NCBI RefSeq assembly: GCF_039541795.1 | Contig: NZ_BAABGX010000001.1 | Span: 558,001 to 622,000, forward strand | Length of the DNA stretch: 64,000 nt | Reading direction: 5' to 3' | DNA from: Nibribacter koreensis | GTDB taxonomy: Bacteria; Bacteroidota; Bacteroidia; Cytophagales; Hymenobacteraceae | Shown here: piece after piece, positions 1 through 8,724 of the stretch | How positions within the stretch are numbered: the stretch's first letter is position 1 | How the letters are laid out: each line of letters begins with the position of its first letter | The notes under the pieces: generated by a model | Told to the model about the DNA's origin: nothing | Databases searched by the model: none | Seen by the model: the letters and a program-made list of their open reading frames with translations, nothing else | Made by a program: the position numbers and the translations under genes

Positions 1-307
1 CAAACTCAGTGGCTTTAGGAAGGTTGTTGAGCCAGTAATAGGCCACGCTGGTGTTGTTATAGGCGGTGGCCAGCAACTTCTGAAAGCCCTGGTCTTTGCA
101 GAAGGCCGCCGCCTTAAGCCCATACGCTACCGAGAGGGATGGATCAATCTCCCAGTAGTGTTGGGTAATGGTGTTTAGAAGTTCAGCTTTCTCTTGGGGG
201 GCAGAGACGTTCTTCAAATCCTGGAGCAATTGCTGGGTATCTCTCCCTTTTGCCAGGCCAATGGTAGTGTACAATAAGAGCACTACCACCAAAAGAAAGT
301 TTCTCAT
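1..307 (-). CDS. Secreted TPR-type protein, N-terminal part (runs off window)
   Basis: Reading from the ATG at 307 towards the window edge gives about 102 residues with no stop. It opens with a typical signal peptide (MRNFLLVVVLLLYTTIGLAK), then a helical stretch with residues spaced as in tetratricopeptide repeats (for example SVAYGLKAAAFCKDQG followed by ATAYNNTSVAYYWLNN). In Bacteroidota this arrangement is common in periplasmic TPR sensor regions of histidine kinases or LuxR-type regulators, but the C-terminal part that would decide this lies outside the window. The signal peptide and helical repeats are seen; the sensor role is only a guess. Confidence 0.6.
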   Translation of the reverse strand, partial: MRNFLLVVVLLLYTTIGLAKGRDTQQLLQDLKNVSAPQEKAELLNTITQHYWEIDPSLSVAYGLKAAAFCKDQGFQKLLATAYNNTSVAYYWLNNLPKATEF

Positions 308-584
308 ATGTGGTAATAACACTGGTAAAGTTAGGAGATAATTTCAATTTTCAATAGTATGCAAGCGGATTACCACTGCCATTTTAAATTATATTTTTCT
401 TAAAACAGAAAGAGCCGGCCATGCTGGTATTTTTGACGCTTTTTGAAAGAGGCTAGGGCTATTAGAAAGTTAAAATCTTGATCACCAGCTAGACACCAAC
501 ATGTAAGATGGCAGAATAGTCTATTATAAGGAGTAAGAGCATAAAGAAGATTCGTTACTAGTTTGTATTAACAAAACCATATCT

Positions 585-1478
585 ATGAGCCAATACACAG
601 AACCAATGCTGCGCGACGGCGCCTTGCAGGGAAAAACAATAATTGTCACCGGTGGCGGTACAGGCTTGGGCCGCTCCATGGGGACTTATTTCTTAAAGCT
701 AGGCACCAACCTGGTCATCACCAGTCGTAAGTTAGAAGTGCTGGAGAAAACTGCGGCAGAGATGATGCAGGAAACCGGCGGGCAGGTGCTGGCCGTGGCC
801 TGTGACGTACGCAAGCCGCTAGAAGTAGAAGCCATGCTCCAAGCCACCCTAGACCGGTTTGGGGGTGTGCATGGCTTGCTCAACAATGCGGCTGGTAATT
901 TCATAAGCCCCACTGAACGCCTCAGCCCCAAAGCCTTTGACGTGATTGTGGACATTGTTTTAAAAGGAAGCTACAACTGTACGCTCACGCTGGGCAAGCA
1001 CTGGATAGGGCAGAAGCAAGCCGGTACCATCTTAAACATAGTCACCACCTATGCCTGGACGGGCTCTGGCTACGTAGTACCCTCTGCCACAGCAAAGGCT
1101 GGCGTACTGGCCATGACGCGCTCACTGGCCTCTGAATGGGCTAAATACGGCATTAGGTCCAACGCCATAGCGCCGGGCCCGTTCCCCACCGAGGGGGCCT
1201 GGAGCCGGTTGTTCCCAGACGCGCTGGCAGAGAAACTGGATCCTTTAAAGCGCATTCCTCTCAAACGCTACGGTGAGCACCAGGAACTAGCCAACCTGGC
1301 CGCCTACCTTATGTCAGACTATTCGGCGTACGTGAACGGGGAGGTGATTACAATTGATGGCGGCGAATGGCTGTACGGTGGCGGGGAGTTCAATAATCTA
1401 GACCAGGTGCCGCAAGAGATGTGGGATGTGGTAGAGCAGATGGTTAGGGGCAAGAAGCCTTCAGAGGGAAAAGAGTAA
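585..1478 (+). CDS. SDR oxidoreductase, 2,4-dienoyl-CoA reductase type
   Basis: A 297-residue short-chain dehydrogenase. The NAD(P)-binding motif TGGGTGLG is at residues 22-29 and NNAAGNF follows near residue 105. The active-site region does not have the usual YxxxK spacing: a Tyr in TTYAWTG (Tyr156) and a Lys in PSATAKAG (Lys171) are 15 residues apart, as in mammalian DECR1 (Tyr199/Lys214), and the C-terminal part (ANLAAYLMSDY, DGGEW, GEFN) also resembles that family. It would reduce 2,4-dienoyl-CoA esters during breakdown of polyunsaturated fatty acids. The next gene starts 4 bases after the stop, so the two are probably co-transcribed. Family assignment is firm; the substrate is inferred. 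Confidence 0.85.
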   Translation: MSQYTEPMLRDGALQGKTIIVTGGGTGLGRSMGTYFLKLGTNLVITSRKLEVLEKTAAEMMQETGGQVLAVACDVRKPLEVEAMLQATLDRFGGVHGLLNNAAGNFISPTERLSPKAFDVIVDIVLKGSYNCTLTLGKHWIGQKQAGTILNIVTTYAWTGSGYVVPSATAKAGVLAMTRSLASEWAKYGIRSNAIAPGPFPTEGAWSRLFPDALAEKLDPLKRIPLKRYGEHQELANLAAYLMSDYSAYVNGEVITIDGGEWLYGGGEFNNLDQVPQEMWDVVEQMVRGKKPSEGKE

Positions 1479-1482
1479 GGCC

Positions 1483-1938
1483 ATGCCCACCCTAGAAGAT
1501 TCCATTGTCATAAAGGCAACGCAAGAGGAGCTGTTTTGGCTTTCTCAGGATTACAGCAAGCGGCTGGCTTGGGATAAGTACCTGCGCGTGGCTGAATTAA
1601 AGCACGGTCTCTGCAAAGCGGGAAAAGGAGTGGAGGCCTATTGTGAAAGCAAGAAGGGCATTGGCATGACCGTGCGCTATGTAAGCTTTAATCCTCCGCA
1701 GCAGGTGGCCATGGAAATGACGGAGGGGCCCTGGGTGTTTAAGAAGTTCTCAGGCAGTTGGCGGTTCAAAGAAGAGGCAGAAGGCCAGACCAGGGTGTTC
1801 TTCAGGTACAACTACCAGGCAAAGGCCGGAGCCTTGGCTGGCTTGGTCCTCAACCCCGTATTGACCTGGCTCCTGCGCACTGACATCAAAAACCGGCTGC
1901 ACTATTTTAAAGCAGCAGCAGAAGGCAAAATGCCGTAA
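1483..1938 (+). CDS. SRPBCC (START/Bet v1-like) family protein
   Basis: A 151-residue soluble protein with the pattern of polyketide cyclase/SRPBCC proteins: an N-terminal strand (DSIVIKATQEELFWL), a Trp-Asp-Lys turn near residue 30, alternating strands (VRYVSFNPPQQVAMEM, FSGSWRFKEE, TRVFFRYNYQA) and a long C-terminal helix after NPVLTWLLR. These proteins bind hydrophobic ligands in a helix-grip cavity. Its start lies 4 bases after the dienoyl-CoA reductase-like gene, suggesting a shared lipid-related role, but no ligand can be read from the sequence. Confidence 0.75.
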   Translation: MPTLEDSIVIKATQEELFWLSQDYSKRLAWDKYLRVAELKHGLCKAGKGVEAYCESKKGIGMTVRYVSFNPPQQVAMEMTEGPWVFKKFSGSWRFKEEAEGQTRVFFRYNYQAKAGALAGLVLNPVLTWLLRTDIKNRLHYFKAAAEGKMP

Positions 1939-1940
1939 AT

Positions 1941-1974
1941 GAAAAAAGCCCGAAGCGTTTCCGGGCTTTTTTCA
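1941..1974. terminator. Bidirectional terminator hairpin
   Basis: Arms GAAAAAAGCCCG and CGGGCTTTTTTC around a short loop, starting 3 bases after the SRPBCC stop. The next gene converges on it, and the A and T tracts let it work as an intrinsic terminator on both strands. Confidence 0.85.
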
Positions 1975-1996
1975 TGAAAAGAGGCCAAAATCGGCT

Positions 1997-4282
1997 TTAT
2001 TCCTCCTGCTTGGTTTTTTTCTTGGTTTTGAAGATGTTGTCTTTGTGACGGGCCTCTACAGGTTCCTTCCTGGGGACGGGCGCGGCATCCGCCTTAGGAT
2101 AGATCACGTTCATTTCTTGCACCAAATGACCTGCGCCGGCAAACTTGTCAATAATGAACAGCAGGTAGTTCATGTTGAGCGAGATGTTGCGCACGCGTTC
2201 TGGGTCATACATGATGTCAGACATGGTGCCCTCCCAGTTGCGGTCAAAGTTAAGCCCTATCAGTTCACCGCGACCGTTGATCACCGGAGACCCGGAGTTG
2301 CCGCCGGTGGTATGGTTGGAGGCAATGAAAGCCACTGGCATCTTGCCGTTCAAGGCATACAGGCCATAGTCTCTGGTTACATGCAGCTCGCGCAGACGCT
2401 TAGGAATCTTGTAGTCCGGCACCTCAGTCATGTCAGCTTTTTCAATAAGCCCCTCTAGCGTGGTATAGTAGTCATAGGTCACGTCCTCGGTGGGTTTGTA
2501 GCCTTCTACCTGGCCGTAAGAGATGCGCAGGGTGGAGTTGGCGTCTGGGTAGAACTTCTTGTCTTTCTGCATCTCACGCAGGCCTTGCAGGTACAGGCGG
2601 TTCAACAAGGTGTTCTGCTCCGTGAGTTGGTTGAAAACCGGCAGAATGTCTGTGTAATAGACCGTGTTAAAGCTCTGCAATAAATTGATGGCTGGGTCTG
2701 CCAATAGCTTGGTTTTAATGGCATTGGGCGACATTTTGAGCAAGGCGGTCACTTTCTCCAGAGACACCAGGTTAGAGGGTCCGTACACTTTGTCCGCATA
2801 GCCGGCCCAGGTAAACTTCTTGCCTTCCATGGCCTTGGTCAGGGCCACGGGCTGGTACTTGTCTGCAATGTCTATGGCGTACATCTCTAGCAAAGAGGCA
2901 AACACTTTCTTGTCGGTGGCTTGGCTGTAGTTCTTGAAGTAGGCAGGTGCCGCTTCTAATAATGCCTGGATATAGGCCTGAATGTCTGCCTTCTGCTGCT
3001 CTGTCTGGTTGCCTTTCTGGATGAGCTCTGCCAGGTCAAGGTAAGACTGGGCGTAGCTTAACAATTCAATGCCCAGCGCGGCTTCCTGGTAATAATCACG
3101 GGTAAGGGTAATGTCATTGGCCAGGATGGTGTAATTCTGGTCAAAGTGGGGCAGAACGTGGCCATAGGTGCTCTTGCGCCCGGTTTCTTGAGATACCCAC
3201 TGCGCAAACTGCTTTTCAAGGTCTTTCTTCTTGGCCACGGCGTCCAGTTTCTTGAGCCCGCGCATCTCACCAATCCACTTCTTATGTGAATTGCTTACGC
3301 TGGCATATTTAGCCGCGTACTGGATTCTGATCTTAGGGTCAGCCAGCATTTCTTGCTCCAACAGGTGCAGGCGCATGGTTCTGATCTTGATTTTGGCAGG
3401 GTCTGAGATGTCTACTATCTCACTCACCGCCTGTGACGGCAGGTATTCTGTGGTACGCCCCGGAAACCCGAACACCAAGGTAAAATCACCCGGCTTGATG
3501 CCCGCCAAAGAAATAGGCAAATGGTGCTTGGGTGTGTAGGGCTTGTTGTTGGGAGAGTAGTCAGCGGGCTTGTTGTCTGGTCCTGCGTATATCCTGAAGA
3601 TGGAGAAGTCGCCGGTATGGCGGGGCCACATCCAGTTGTCCGTGTCTCCGCCAAACTTGCCAATGCTTTCAGGCGGGGCACCTACCAGCCTGATGTCCCT
3701 GAACGTCTCCGTGATGTACATGTAATACTCCGTGCCATAGAAAAACGGACGAATGATGGCCCCATAGTGCGTGCCATTGGTGGCGCCATACTGCACTTTT
3801 TTGATGTTGGCTGTTACGCGCTGTTCCCGCTCGGCCTCTGTTAGGTTGCCCGGAATATCGCCTAAGATCAGTTTGGTCACGTCTTCCATGCGCACAATGA
3901 ACGTGGCGGTAAGGCCTGGATTGGGTTTTTCCTGATCTTTGCTCATGGCCCAGAAGCCGTTGGTGAGGTAGTCGTTCTCAACGGTGCTGTGGGACTGTAT
4001 CTGGCCGTAGCCGCAGTGGTGGTTGGTCAACAGCAGGCCTTGGTTAGAGATGACTTCACCTGTGCAACCGCTGCCAAACTGTACTACCGCGTCTTTTAAA
4101 CTAGATTTATTGATAGAGTAGATATCCTCCGCTGAAAGGCGCATACCCTTCTTCTGCATGTCAGACTCATTGAGTTGCTTGAGCAACATAGGCAGCCACA
4201 TCCCCTCATCTGGCCGCGCCCAGGCGCTAAGAGAACTCAGCCCCAGCAGCAAGGCCAAGGCTAGTTGTTTGCAATTAGTCAT
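1997..4282 (-). CDS. S46 family dipeptidyl peptidase, DPP11-type
   Basis: A 761-residue secreted serine peptidase. The signal peptide ends at SAWA before RPDEGMWLP. The chymotrypsin-like triad is visible: His in TNHHCGYG (about residue 89), Asp in PRHTGDF, and Ser663 in TTGGNSGSP. Eighteen residues after the Ser is Arg681 (GLNFDRNWEG). In Porphyromonas gingivalis DPP11 the same 18-residue spacing separates Ser655 from Arg673, the residue that selects Asp/Glu at P1; DPP7 enzymes lack this Arg. The enzyme therefore probably removes acidic dipeptides from oligopeptides in the periplasm. It converges with the SRPBCC gene across a shared terminator. Confidence 0.93.
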   Translation of the reverse strand: MTNCKQLALALLLGLSSLSAWARPDEGMWLPMLLKQLNESDMQKKGMRLSAEDIYSINKSSLKDAVVQFGSGCTGEVISNQGLLLTNHHCGYGQIQSHSTVENDYLTNGFWAMSKDQEKPNPGLTATFIVRMEDVTKLILGDIPGNLTEAEREQRVTANIKKVQYGATNGTHYGAIIRPFFYGTEYYMYITETFRDIRLVGAPPESIGKFGGDTDNWMWPRHTGDFSIFRIYAGPDNKPADYSPNNKPYTPKHHLPISLAGIKPGDFTLVFGFPGRTTEYLPSQAVSEIVDISDPAKIKIRTMRLHLLEQEMLADPKIRIQYAAKYASVSNSHKKWIGEMRGLKKLDAVAKKKDLEKQFAQWVSQETGRKSTYGHVLPHFDQNYTILANDITLTRDYYQEAALGIELLSYAQSYLDLAELIQKGNQTEQQKADIQAYIQALLEAAPAYFKNYSQATDKKVFASLLEMYAIDIADKYQPVALTKAMEGKKFTWAGYADKVYGPSNLVSLEKVTALLKMSPNAIKTKLLADPAINLLQSFNTVYYTDILPVFNQLTEQNTLLNRLYLQGLREMQKDKKFYPDANSTLRISYGQVEGYKPTEDVTYDYYTTLEGLIEKADMTEVPDYKIPKRLRELHVTRDYGLYALNGKMPVAFIASNHTTGGNSGSPVINGRGELIGLNFDRNWEGTMSDIMYDPERVRNISLNMNYLLFIIDKFAGAGHLVQEMNVIYPKADAAPVPRKEPVEARHKDNIFKTKKKTKQEE

Positions 4283-4400
4283 TTTAAGGTGTTTTGTCTC
4301 TGCAAAGGTACTAATAATGATGCGTTAGCCTGTAGATATTAGCGGGTTTTAGCATCTGAACGGCAAATGAAATGCAATTTGTATGCCACCAAACGCATAA

Positions 4401-4447
4401 AAGCCGTTTTTGCCCTGTTTTCTGAAAAACAGGGCAAAAACGGCTTT
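4401..4447. repeat. Intergenic palindrome, copy 1
   Basis: Near-perfect inverted repeat with arms AAGCCGTTTTTGCCCTG and CAGGGCAAAAACGGCTT, about 58 bases after the stop of the DUF1232 gene. A member of the dispersed palindrome family (see findings). The inner pairs are GCCCTG/CAGGGC instead of the commoner GGCCTG/CAGGCC, so both arms have changed together. Confidence 0.9.
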
Positions 4448-4504
4448 GTTTAAGTAGGCGCACCCTTAAAGAAGGCAGCCTGTTGTAAGGTAATTAAACA
4501 AGGA

Positions 4505-4942
4505 TTACGAGTGCCCGATGGCCACAGAGCCTTCTTCCCAGACCTGGAATTTTTGCAGCTCCTCCTGAAACGCAGTGATAAACCAGGCCATTAAGCTCAA
4601 GTCATCTGCAAAGCCCAGGATGGGAATGAAATCTGGGATGATGTCCAATGGCGTCACCACGTACAGCAACACGGCCACGCCTAACAACAGGGACTTGGTG
4701 TTGATGTCGCGGTAGGTGCCGTTCATGTACGCTTTGACCAACCGCATGAAGCGCATCATGATGCCTTTAATCTGCTCAAAGCCGCTTTCATTGCTCTTAG
4801 CCGTAGTCAGTTTCTCATATGCAGAGGTGAGCAGAATGCCTATTTTAACGGGCTTGCCCATTAATCCGGTGGCTTTGCCTAGTATGTACTTAAAGAAAAC
4901 GTTTTTAGATAATTTAAATCCTTTATCGGCTAGAGTGCTCAT
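4505..4942 (-). CDS. DUF1232 (YkvA-like) membrane protein
   Basis: A 145-residue protein. The C-terminal half contains the DUF1232 signature: a hydrophobic segment LLLGVAVLLYVV, then TPLDIIPDFIPILGFADD and a second helical segment (LMAWFITAF). The N-terminal half is helical and basic. The biochemical function of the family is unknown; members are small membrane-associated proteins. It stands alone on this strand, upstream of the S46 peptidase gene but separated from it by palindrome copy 1. Confidence 0.85.
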   Translation of the reverse strand: MSTLADKGFKLSKNVFFKYILGKATGLMGKPVKIGILLTSAYEKLTTAKSNESGFEQIKGIMMRFMRLVKAYMNGTYRDINTKSLLLGVAVLLYVVTPLDIIPDFIPILGFADDLSLMAWFITAFQEELQKFQVWEEGSVAIGHS

Positions 4943-5018
4943 ATGGCTAGGGTTATTAGTTCAACAAATAATCTGCGTGATATACGGGCAAGGGAGAGGC
5001 TTGGATATCACGCAGCCT

Positions 5019-5060
5019 TCGTTTTTGCCCTGGTTCCGGTAAAACAAGGCAAAAACGAAC
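5019..5060. repeat. Intergenic palindrome, copy 2 (degenerate)
   Basis: Arms TCGTTTTTGCCCTG and CAAGGCAAAAACGA with a mismatched centre. It lies between divergent genes, so it is one of the few copies not located 3' of a gene. Confidence 0.75.
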
Positions 5061-5064
5061 ATGC

Positions 5065-5095
5065 TTGGCTCTTTCCCAGATTCCTTGTACCTTTC
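5065..5095 (+). promoter_or_regulatory. Possible Bacteroidota-type promoter
   Basis: TTG at 5065-5067, 20 bases, then TACCTTTC at 5088-5095, one base off the TAnnTTTG -7 consensus. It would give a leader of about 35 bases for the secreted-protein gene at 5135. Motif match only. Confidence 0.35.
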
Positions 5096-5134
5096 TTTAG
5101 TCTACCCATTATCCGAATGTAAAACCAAGGATTT

Positions 5135-5455
5135 ATGAAACGTCTAAGTATTCTTATGGGATGTATGCTATTCGCGTTAACAGGCTTTTCTCAGGAGATT
5201 GGGGAATCTCCAACAGGAGTTGGGCAGGCAATGCACCAAGACGATGGAATAAAGCTGGGTGGTTTCCAGAAAGCTGCGCCTGCAGTGAGTGTGCAGCCAC
5301 TTGTTTTGGGTGTGGTGATGCAGGACCAGCCTGCAGATGTCTCACAACTGCTTACTATGCCTGTCTTAAAACCTGACCTTGCCATCCAATACCAGCTGCT
5401 GGTACATGTGCCAGATACTACGGTGCTCCACCAATTGCGTGTAAAGAAGCCTTAA
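5135..5455 (+). CDS. Small secreted protein of unknown function
   Basis: A 106-residue protein with a clear signal peptide (MKRLSILMGCMLFALTGFSQ). The mature part is short, has no cysteine and contains several Val/Leu/Pro/Gln-rich strands (SVQPLVLGVVMQDQPADV, PDLAIQYQLLVHVPDT). I recognise no family. The ATG is followed by a proper signal sequence and preceded by a promoter-like box, so I take it as a real gene. Confidence 0.6.
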   Translation: MKRLSILMGCMLFALTGFSQEIGESPTGVGQAMHQDDGIKLGGFQKAAPAVSVQPLVLGVVMQDQPADVSQLLTMPVLKPDLAIQYQLLVHVPDTTVLHQLRVKKP

Positions 5456-5512
5456 AGCCAATCCTTGAATTCTTGCACAGCTCCTTCTATTCTACCTCAA
5501 TCTTTAGTACTC

Positions 5513-5695
5513 ATGAAAAACTCTTACGCGCTAGTTTTCTTTACCTTATGCGTTTTAACGTTCATTTCTATATTCTTCATTTACAGAAGTAATGACCACT
5601 TGGAATGTGAGACGAAGATTACCAAGACAGTCACTGGCCTGGGCAATGAAGTTACGACCAACCAACACATCTGCAAAGAGCGGTATGCGTTTTAA
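5513..5695 (+). CDS. Small single-pass membrane protein, unknown
   Basis: A 60-residue protein starting MKNSYALVFF with one transmembrane segment (LCVLTFISIFFIYR) followed by a hydrophilic tail with two cysteines (HLECETKITK, NQHICKERY). The open frame extends upstream to 5465, but that part (MNSCTAPSILPQ) looks like untranslated leader, so I chose the ATG at 5513. No family recognised. Confidence 0.5.
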   Translation: MKNSYALVFFTLCVLTFISIFFIYRSNDHLECETKITKTVTGLGNEVTTNQHICKERYAF

Positions 5696-5764
5696 GGACA
5701 TCCTTTGACCGAATAACAAAGAGCGAAAAAGTGCCTCCTAGATTTCATTTTTAAATTTACCTAT

Positions 5765-6424
5765 ATGAAAAGTCATGCAGTATTGGTTCTGACGTGTTGC
5801 TTGATTTTTGTTTCTTCAGGCACTCAGGCACAAATAAAAACCTGGCCCTTGCTTAACCTGTTTTTCAAAAATCAGTTTGATAAAAATGGCAATCACCACG
5901 GGCGTTGGGTTTTTACCACCGATGCAGTAGGGGATAATGAAAGCATGGTATCCAAAGGCCGATATAAGCATGGTTTAATGATAGGGCAATGGAAAACATT
6001 TGACGCTAACAGAAAGCTTAGAAAGGTGGAAAAGAGCCTGCTAGTGGATAGCACTAGCCTCATAGAAACCTCTGAGTTTTTTCAAAATGGCCAGTTGAAG
6101 AAGCAAGGTATTGCCGTGTTGGATAAGTCCGGGCCCTCCCCAAGATTTTACTTAAAGGGAGAATGGACCTATTTCTTGGAAAATGGGACGCCAGACAAGA
6201 AGGTGCTGTATGAAAACGGTTGGGGCGTTATGACAACTTATGCTGACGGTAAGGTGATCAAATCCCCAGCTCCTCCTGTCGTTCTTCCCAAAAAACCTCA
6301 AAATCAAAGCAATACTAGGAGTGGAGTAAAAATGATCAGAAAGGGTAATGAGATCATCACCATCCAGTACAAGGAGAATGGTGATAGCACAGTGCAGATT
6401 ACGCCTGTTAAACCATTGAACTGA
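5765..6424 (+). CDS. Secreted MORN/YwqK-like repeat protein
   Basis: A 219-residue protein with a signal peptide ending at GTQAQ. The mature part has the short beta-hairpin motifs of MORN/YwqK antitoxin-like repeats: DKNGNHHGRW, SKGRYKHGLMIGQWKTF, KGEWTYFLENG and YENGWGVMTTYADGKV. The C-terminal tail is Pro/Lys-rich. It is clearly paralogous to the gene at 8725, sharing the DKxGNxHGRW and GRYxHG...WKTF blocks. Such proteins are common in Bacteroidota envelopes and have no known activity; despite the family name nothing here suggests a toxin-antitoxin pair. Confidence 0.75.
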   Translation: MKSHAVLVLTCCLIFVSSGTQAQIKTWPLLNLFFKNQFDKNGNHHGRWVFTTDAVGDNESMVSKGRYKHGLMIGQWKTFDANRKLRKVEKSLLVDSTSLIETSEFFQNGQLKKQGIAVLDKSGPSPRFYLKGEWTYFLENGTPDKKVLYENGWGVMTTYADGKVIKSPAPPVVLPKKPQNQSNTRSGVKMIRKGNEIITIQYKENGDSTVQITPVKPLN

Positions 6425-6504
6425 GCCTATTTTACAAAGGAATTTGATTGAATTTGTGAAAAACGTTTACTCTTACGTACTTTCCATCATCTTATAATAT
6501 ACCC

Positions 6505-7029
6505 ATGATCCCCAAGCCACAGCCTACAGAGTACCCTGCGTACTATGAAAAATACATCAATGCCATTTCTGACCAAACCAATGTTTTGGATTTGTTGAAG
6601 GCCCAACAGCAAGAGGTGGTACAGTTATTTGCCCGCGTGAGCGAGAGCGAAGCGAACTTTGCCTATGAGCCAGGCAAATGGTCCATCAAAGAACTGCTGG
6701 GCCATATGAATGATACAGAGCGCATCATGGCTTACCGGGCCTTGTGCTTTGCCAGAGGCGAGCAACAGCCGCTACCGGGCTTTGATGAGAACGACTATGT
6801 GGTACATGCTAACTTCTCAGAGCGCACCTTGAATGATCTGGTAGACGAGCATTTTACCATCAGAGCAGCCTCTGTGTCTCTTTTCAAGTCGCTTACTCCA
6901 GAGGCTTTGGCAAGAATAGGCAACGCCAACGGCAATCCCATGACCGTGGCTGCCCTTGCCTTTATCATTGCCGGTCATGAGCGCCACCACCTCAACATCT
7001 TAAAAGAACGCTATCTGGCTAAGTTGTAA
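6505..7029 (+). CDS. DinB superfamily protein
   Basis: A 174-residue four-helix protein of the DinB/YfiT metal-binding superfamily. The three-histidine site is visible: His67 in KELLGHMNDTERI, and His158 with His161/His162 in the C-terminal GHERHHLNILKERY. The middle contains the loop PGFDENDYV typical of Bacteroidota members. Relatives include bacillithiol transferases and mycothiol-dependent enzymes, but the co-substrate cannot be told from sequence. AT-rich heptamers and a palindrome follow the stop. Confidence 0.85.
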   Translation: MIPKPQPTEYPAYYEKYINAISDQTNVLDLLKAQQQEVVQLFARVSESEANFAYEPGKWSIKELLGHMNDTERIMAYRALCFARGEQQPLPGFDENDYVVHANFSERTLNDLVDEHFTIRAASVSLFKSLTPEALARIGNANGNPMTVAALAFIIAGHERHHLNILKERYLAKL

Positions 7030-7032
7030 TTG

Positions 7033-7060
7033 ATTGCTAATTGTTAATTGCTAATTGTTT
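7033..7060 (+). repeat. AATTGYT-type heptamer tandem repeat 3' of DinB gene
   Basis: Four 7-base units (ATTGCTA, ATTGTTA, ATTGCTA, ATTGTTT) start 4 bases after the stop. Similar units (ATTGCCG, ATTGCTT, ATTGTTC) follow the stop of the convergent phoH-like gene on the other strand at about 7150-7186. Compare the AATTAGG and AATTAAG arrays after other genes in this window. Confidence 0.7.
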
Positions 7061-7090
7061 TAAGGAATTAGCTGATTTTTATTAGATGCA

Positions 7091-7140
7091 GAAGTCCGTT
7101 TTTTAGCTGTTTTCTAGAAAACAGCTAAAAAACGGACTTC
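7091..7140. repeat. Intergenic palindrome, copy 3 (50 bp, nearly perfect)
   Basis: Arms GAAGTCCGTTTTTTAGCTG and CAGCTAAAAAACGGACTTC around TTTTCTAGAAAA. The pairing extends through flanking bases that are not in the family consensus, and the inner stem is TAGCTG/CAGCTA. It lies between the convergent DinB and phoH-like genes. Confidence 0.95.
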
Positions 7141-7186
7141 TTTATTTTAAATGAACAATAAGCAATCAATATTAAGCAATCGGCAA

Positions 7187-8566
7187 TTACAATAACTCAT
7201 TAGCCAGGTTGGCTAGTTCTGAGCGTTCGCCGCGCTGTAGGGTGATGTGGGCGTAGAGTTTGTGGTTCTTGGCTTTGTCTATCAAATAAGAGAGGCCGTT
7301 GCTTTGGGTGTCCAAGTAGGGGGTGTCAATCTGGTAGATGTCTCCTGTGAAGATGATTTTAGTGTTTTCGCCGGCGCGAGAGATGATGGTCTTGATTTCA
7401 TGCGGCGTCAGGTTCTGGGCCTCGTCCACAATGAAGATGATGTTGGAGAGACTCCTGCCCCTAATATAAGCCAGCGGCGTGATGACTAGGCGGTCATCAT
7501 CCACCATCTGTTTGATGCGGTTGGCTTCTTTGCTATGATCCGGGAACTGGTTTTGGATGAATTTGAGGTTGTCCCAGAGCGGTTCCATGTAAGGGCCAAT
7601 CTTGGAGTTGGCATCGCCGGGTAAAAAGCCCAGGTCCCGGTTGCCCAGCGGCACGATGGGGCGTGCCAGGTAAATCTGGTTGTACGTTTGGCGCTGTTCC
7701 AGGGCCCCGGCCAGGGCTAGTAAGGTCTTACCCGTGCCCGCCACGCCTTGTATGGTGATGAGCTTGATGTCTGGGTGCAGGATGGCGTGCAGCGCGAAGG
7801 TCTGCTCCGCGTTCCGGGGTTTAATTCCTACGGCCACCTGCTTGTCTACCCGTTCCAAAACTCTTTCTTCTGGATTGTAATAAGCTAAGGCAGATGATTT
7901 TAGGCTGCGTAATATAAAGTAATGGTTGTCTGAGGGTGGGTTGGGCATGGCGTCCTCAATAGGGCACATGCCTTCATCGTATAATTTAGAAATAACCGTC
8001 TGCGAGATGTTCTCCACCAAGTCATTGCCGCGGTATAGATTGGTGACGTTCTGAATTTTGCCGGTCTCATAATCCTCAGCGGCCAGGTTCAGGGCCCGGG
8101 CTTTCAAGCGCAGATTGATGTCCTTGGTCACCAGTGCCACCTTGTAATCGGGCATCTCATGCTGAAGCAGGAGCGTGGCGTTGAGGATCTTGTGGTCGGC
8201 TTTGTTGTCGTTAAAGATCTTTTCAGCGTCCAGCGGCGAGCCATGGCTCATGAGCACTTTGAACCGGCCCTTGTTGGACCCGTTCAGCGGTATCCAGGTC
8301 TGCAGCATGTGCTCATTGGAGAGTTCGTCAATGAACCTAATGAACTCGCGGGCCTCAAAGTTTTTGATGTCGTTGCCTTTTTTGAAGTTGTCCAGCTCCT
8401 CTAGCACCGTGATGGGTATGGCCACGTCATGTTCGCCAAAATGCTCCACGGCGCTGTGGTCATATAAAATCACTGAGGTGTCTAACACAAACACCTTCTT
8501 TACCTTATGCGGAATACCCTCAACGGGGGCACTGGCACGCTTGCGGGGACTGGCAGGTTTCTTCAT
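7187..8566 (-). CDS. PhoH family protein with PIN domain
   Basis: A 459-residue protein. The N-terminal PIN nuclease domain shows the first acidic residue in FVLDTS (Asp29) and the conserved EELD and TKDINLRLKA blocks. The C-terminal PhoH ATPase has a Walker A motif GVAGTGKT at 274-281 and Walker B in IFIVDEAQN with a following FTGD sensor. Actinobacterial PhoH2 proteins of this architecture are ATP-dependent RNA helicase/RNases; that activity is inferred here. The gene converges with DinB and has a divergent neighbour at 8725. Confidence 0.92.
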   Translation of the reverse strand: MKKPASPRKRASAPVEGIPHKVKKVFVLDTSVILYDHSAVEHFGEHDVAIPITVLEELDNFKKGNDIKNFEAREFIRFIDELSNEHMLQTWIPLNGSNKGRFKVLMSHGSPLDAEKIFNDNKADHKILNATLLLQHEMPDYKVALVTKDINLRLKARALNLAAEDYETGKIQNVTNLYRGNDLVENISQTVISKLYDEGMCPIEDAMPNPPSDNHYFILRSLKSSALAYYNPEERVLERVDKQVAVGIKPRNAEQTFALHAILHPDIKLITIQGVAGTGKTLLALAGALEQRQTYNQIYLARPIVPLGNRDLGFLPGDANSKIGPYMEPLWDNLKFIQNQFPDHSKEANRIKQMVDDDRLVITPLAYIRGRSLSNIIFIVDEAQNLTPHEIKTIISRAGENTKIIFTGDIYQIDTPYLDTQSNGLSYLIDKAKNHKLYAHITLQRGERSELANLANELL

Positions 8567-8724
8567 GACGAATGGGTTAGTGGCTCATACCTTTAAGGTA
8601 CAAACAATTATGACAGAAGTTACCGTTTACAGGTTAAGATTTGGTAAAGGTTAGCGACTTGGGGACTGGCGCAAATCGTTCCCGATTCTTACCTTAGACC
8701 CTTAAATGCAAAGACCCTAGCTTT

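Noticed and set aside
421..456. TTTTTGACGCTTTTTGAAAGAGGC as another palindrome copy
   Set aside because: The arms do not pair well and only a few bases match the family; below what I would count.
5765..6424. YwqK-type antitoxin of a toxin-antitoxin pair
   Set aside because: The protein is secreted and no toxin-like partner lies next to it; only the repeat motif is shared with that family name.
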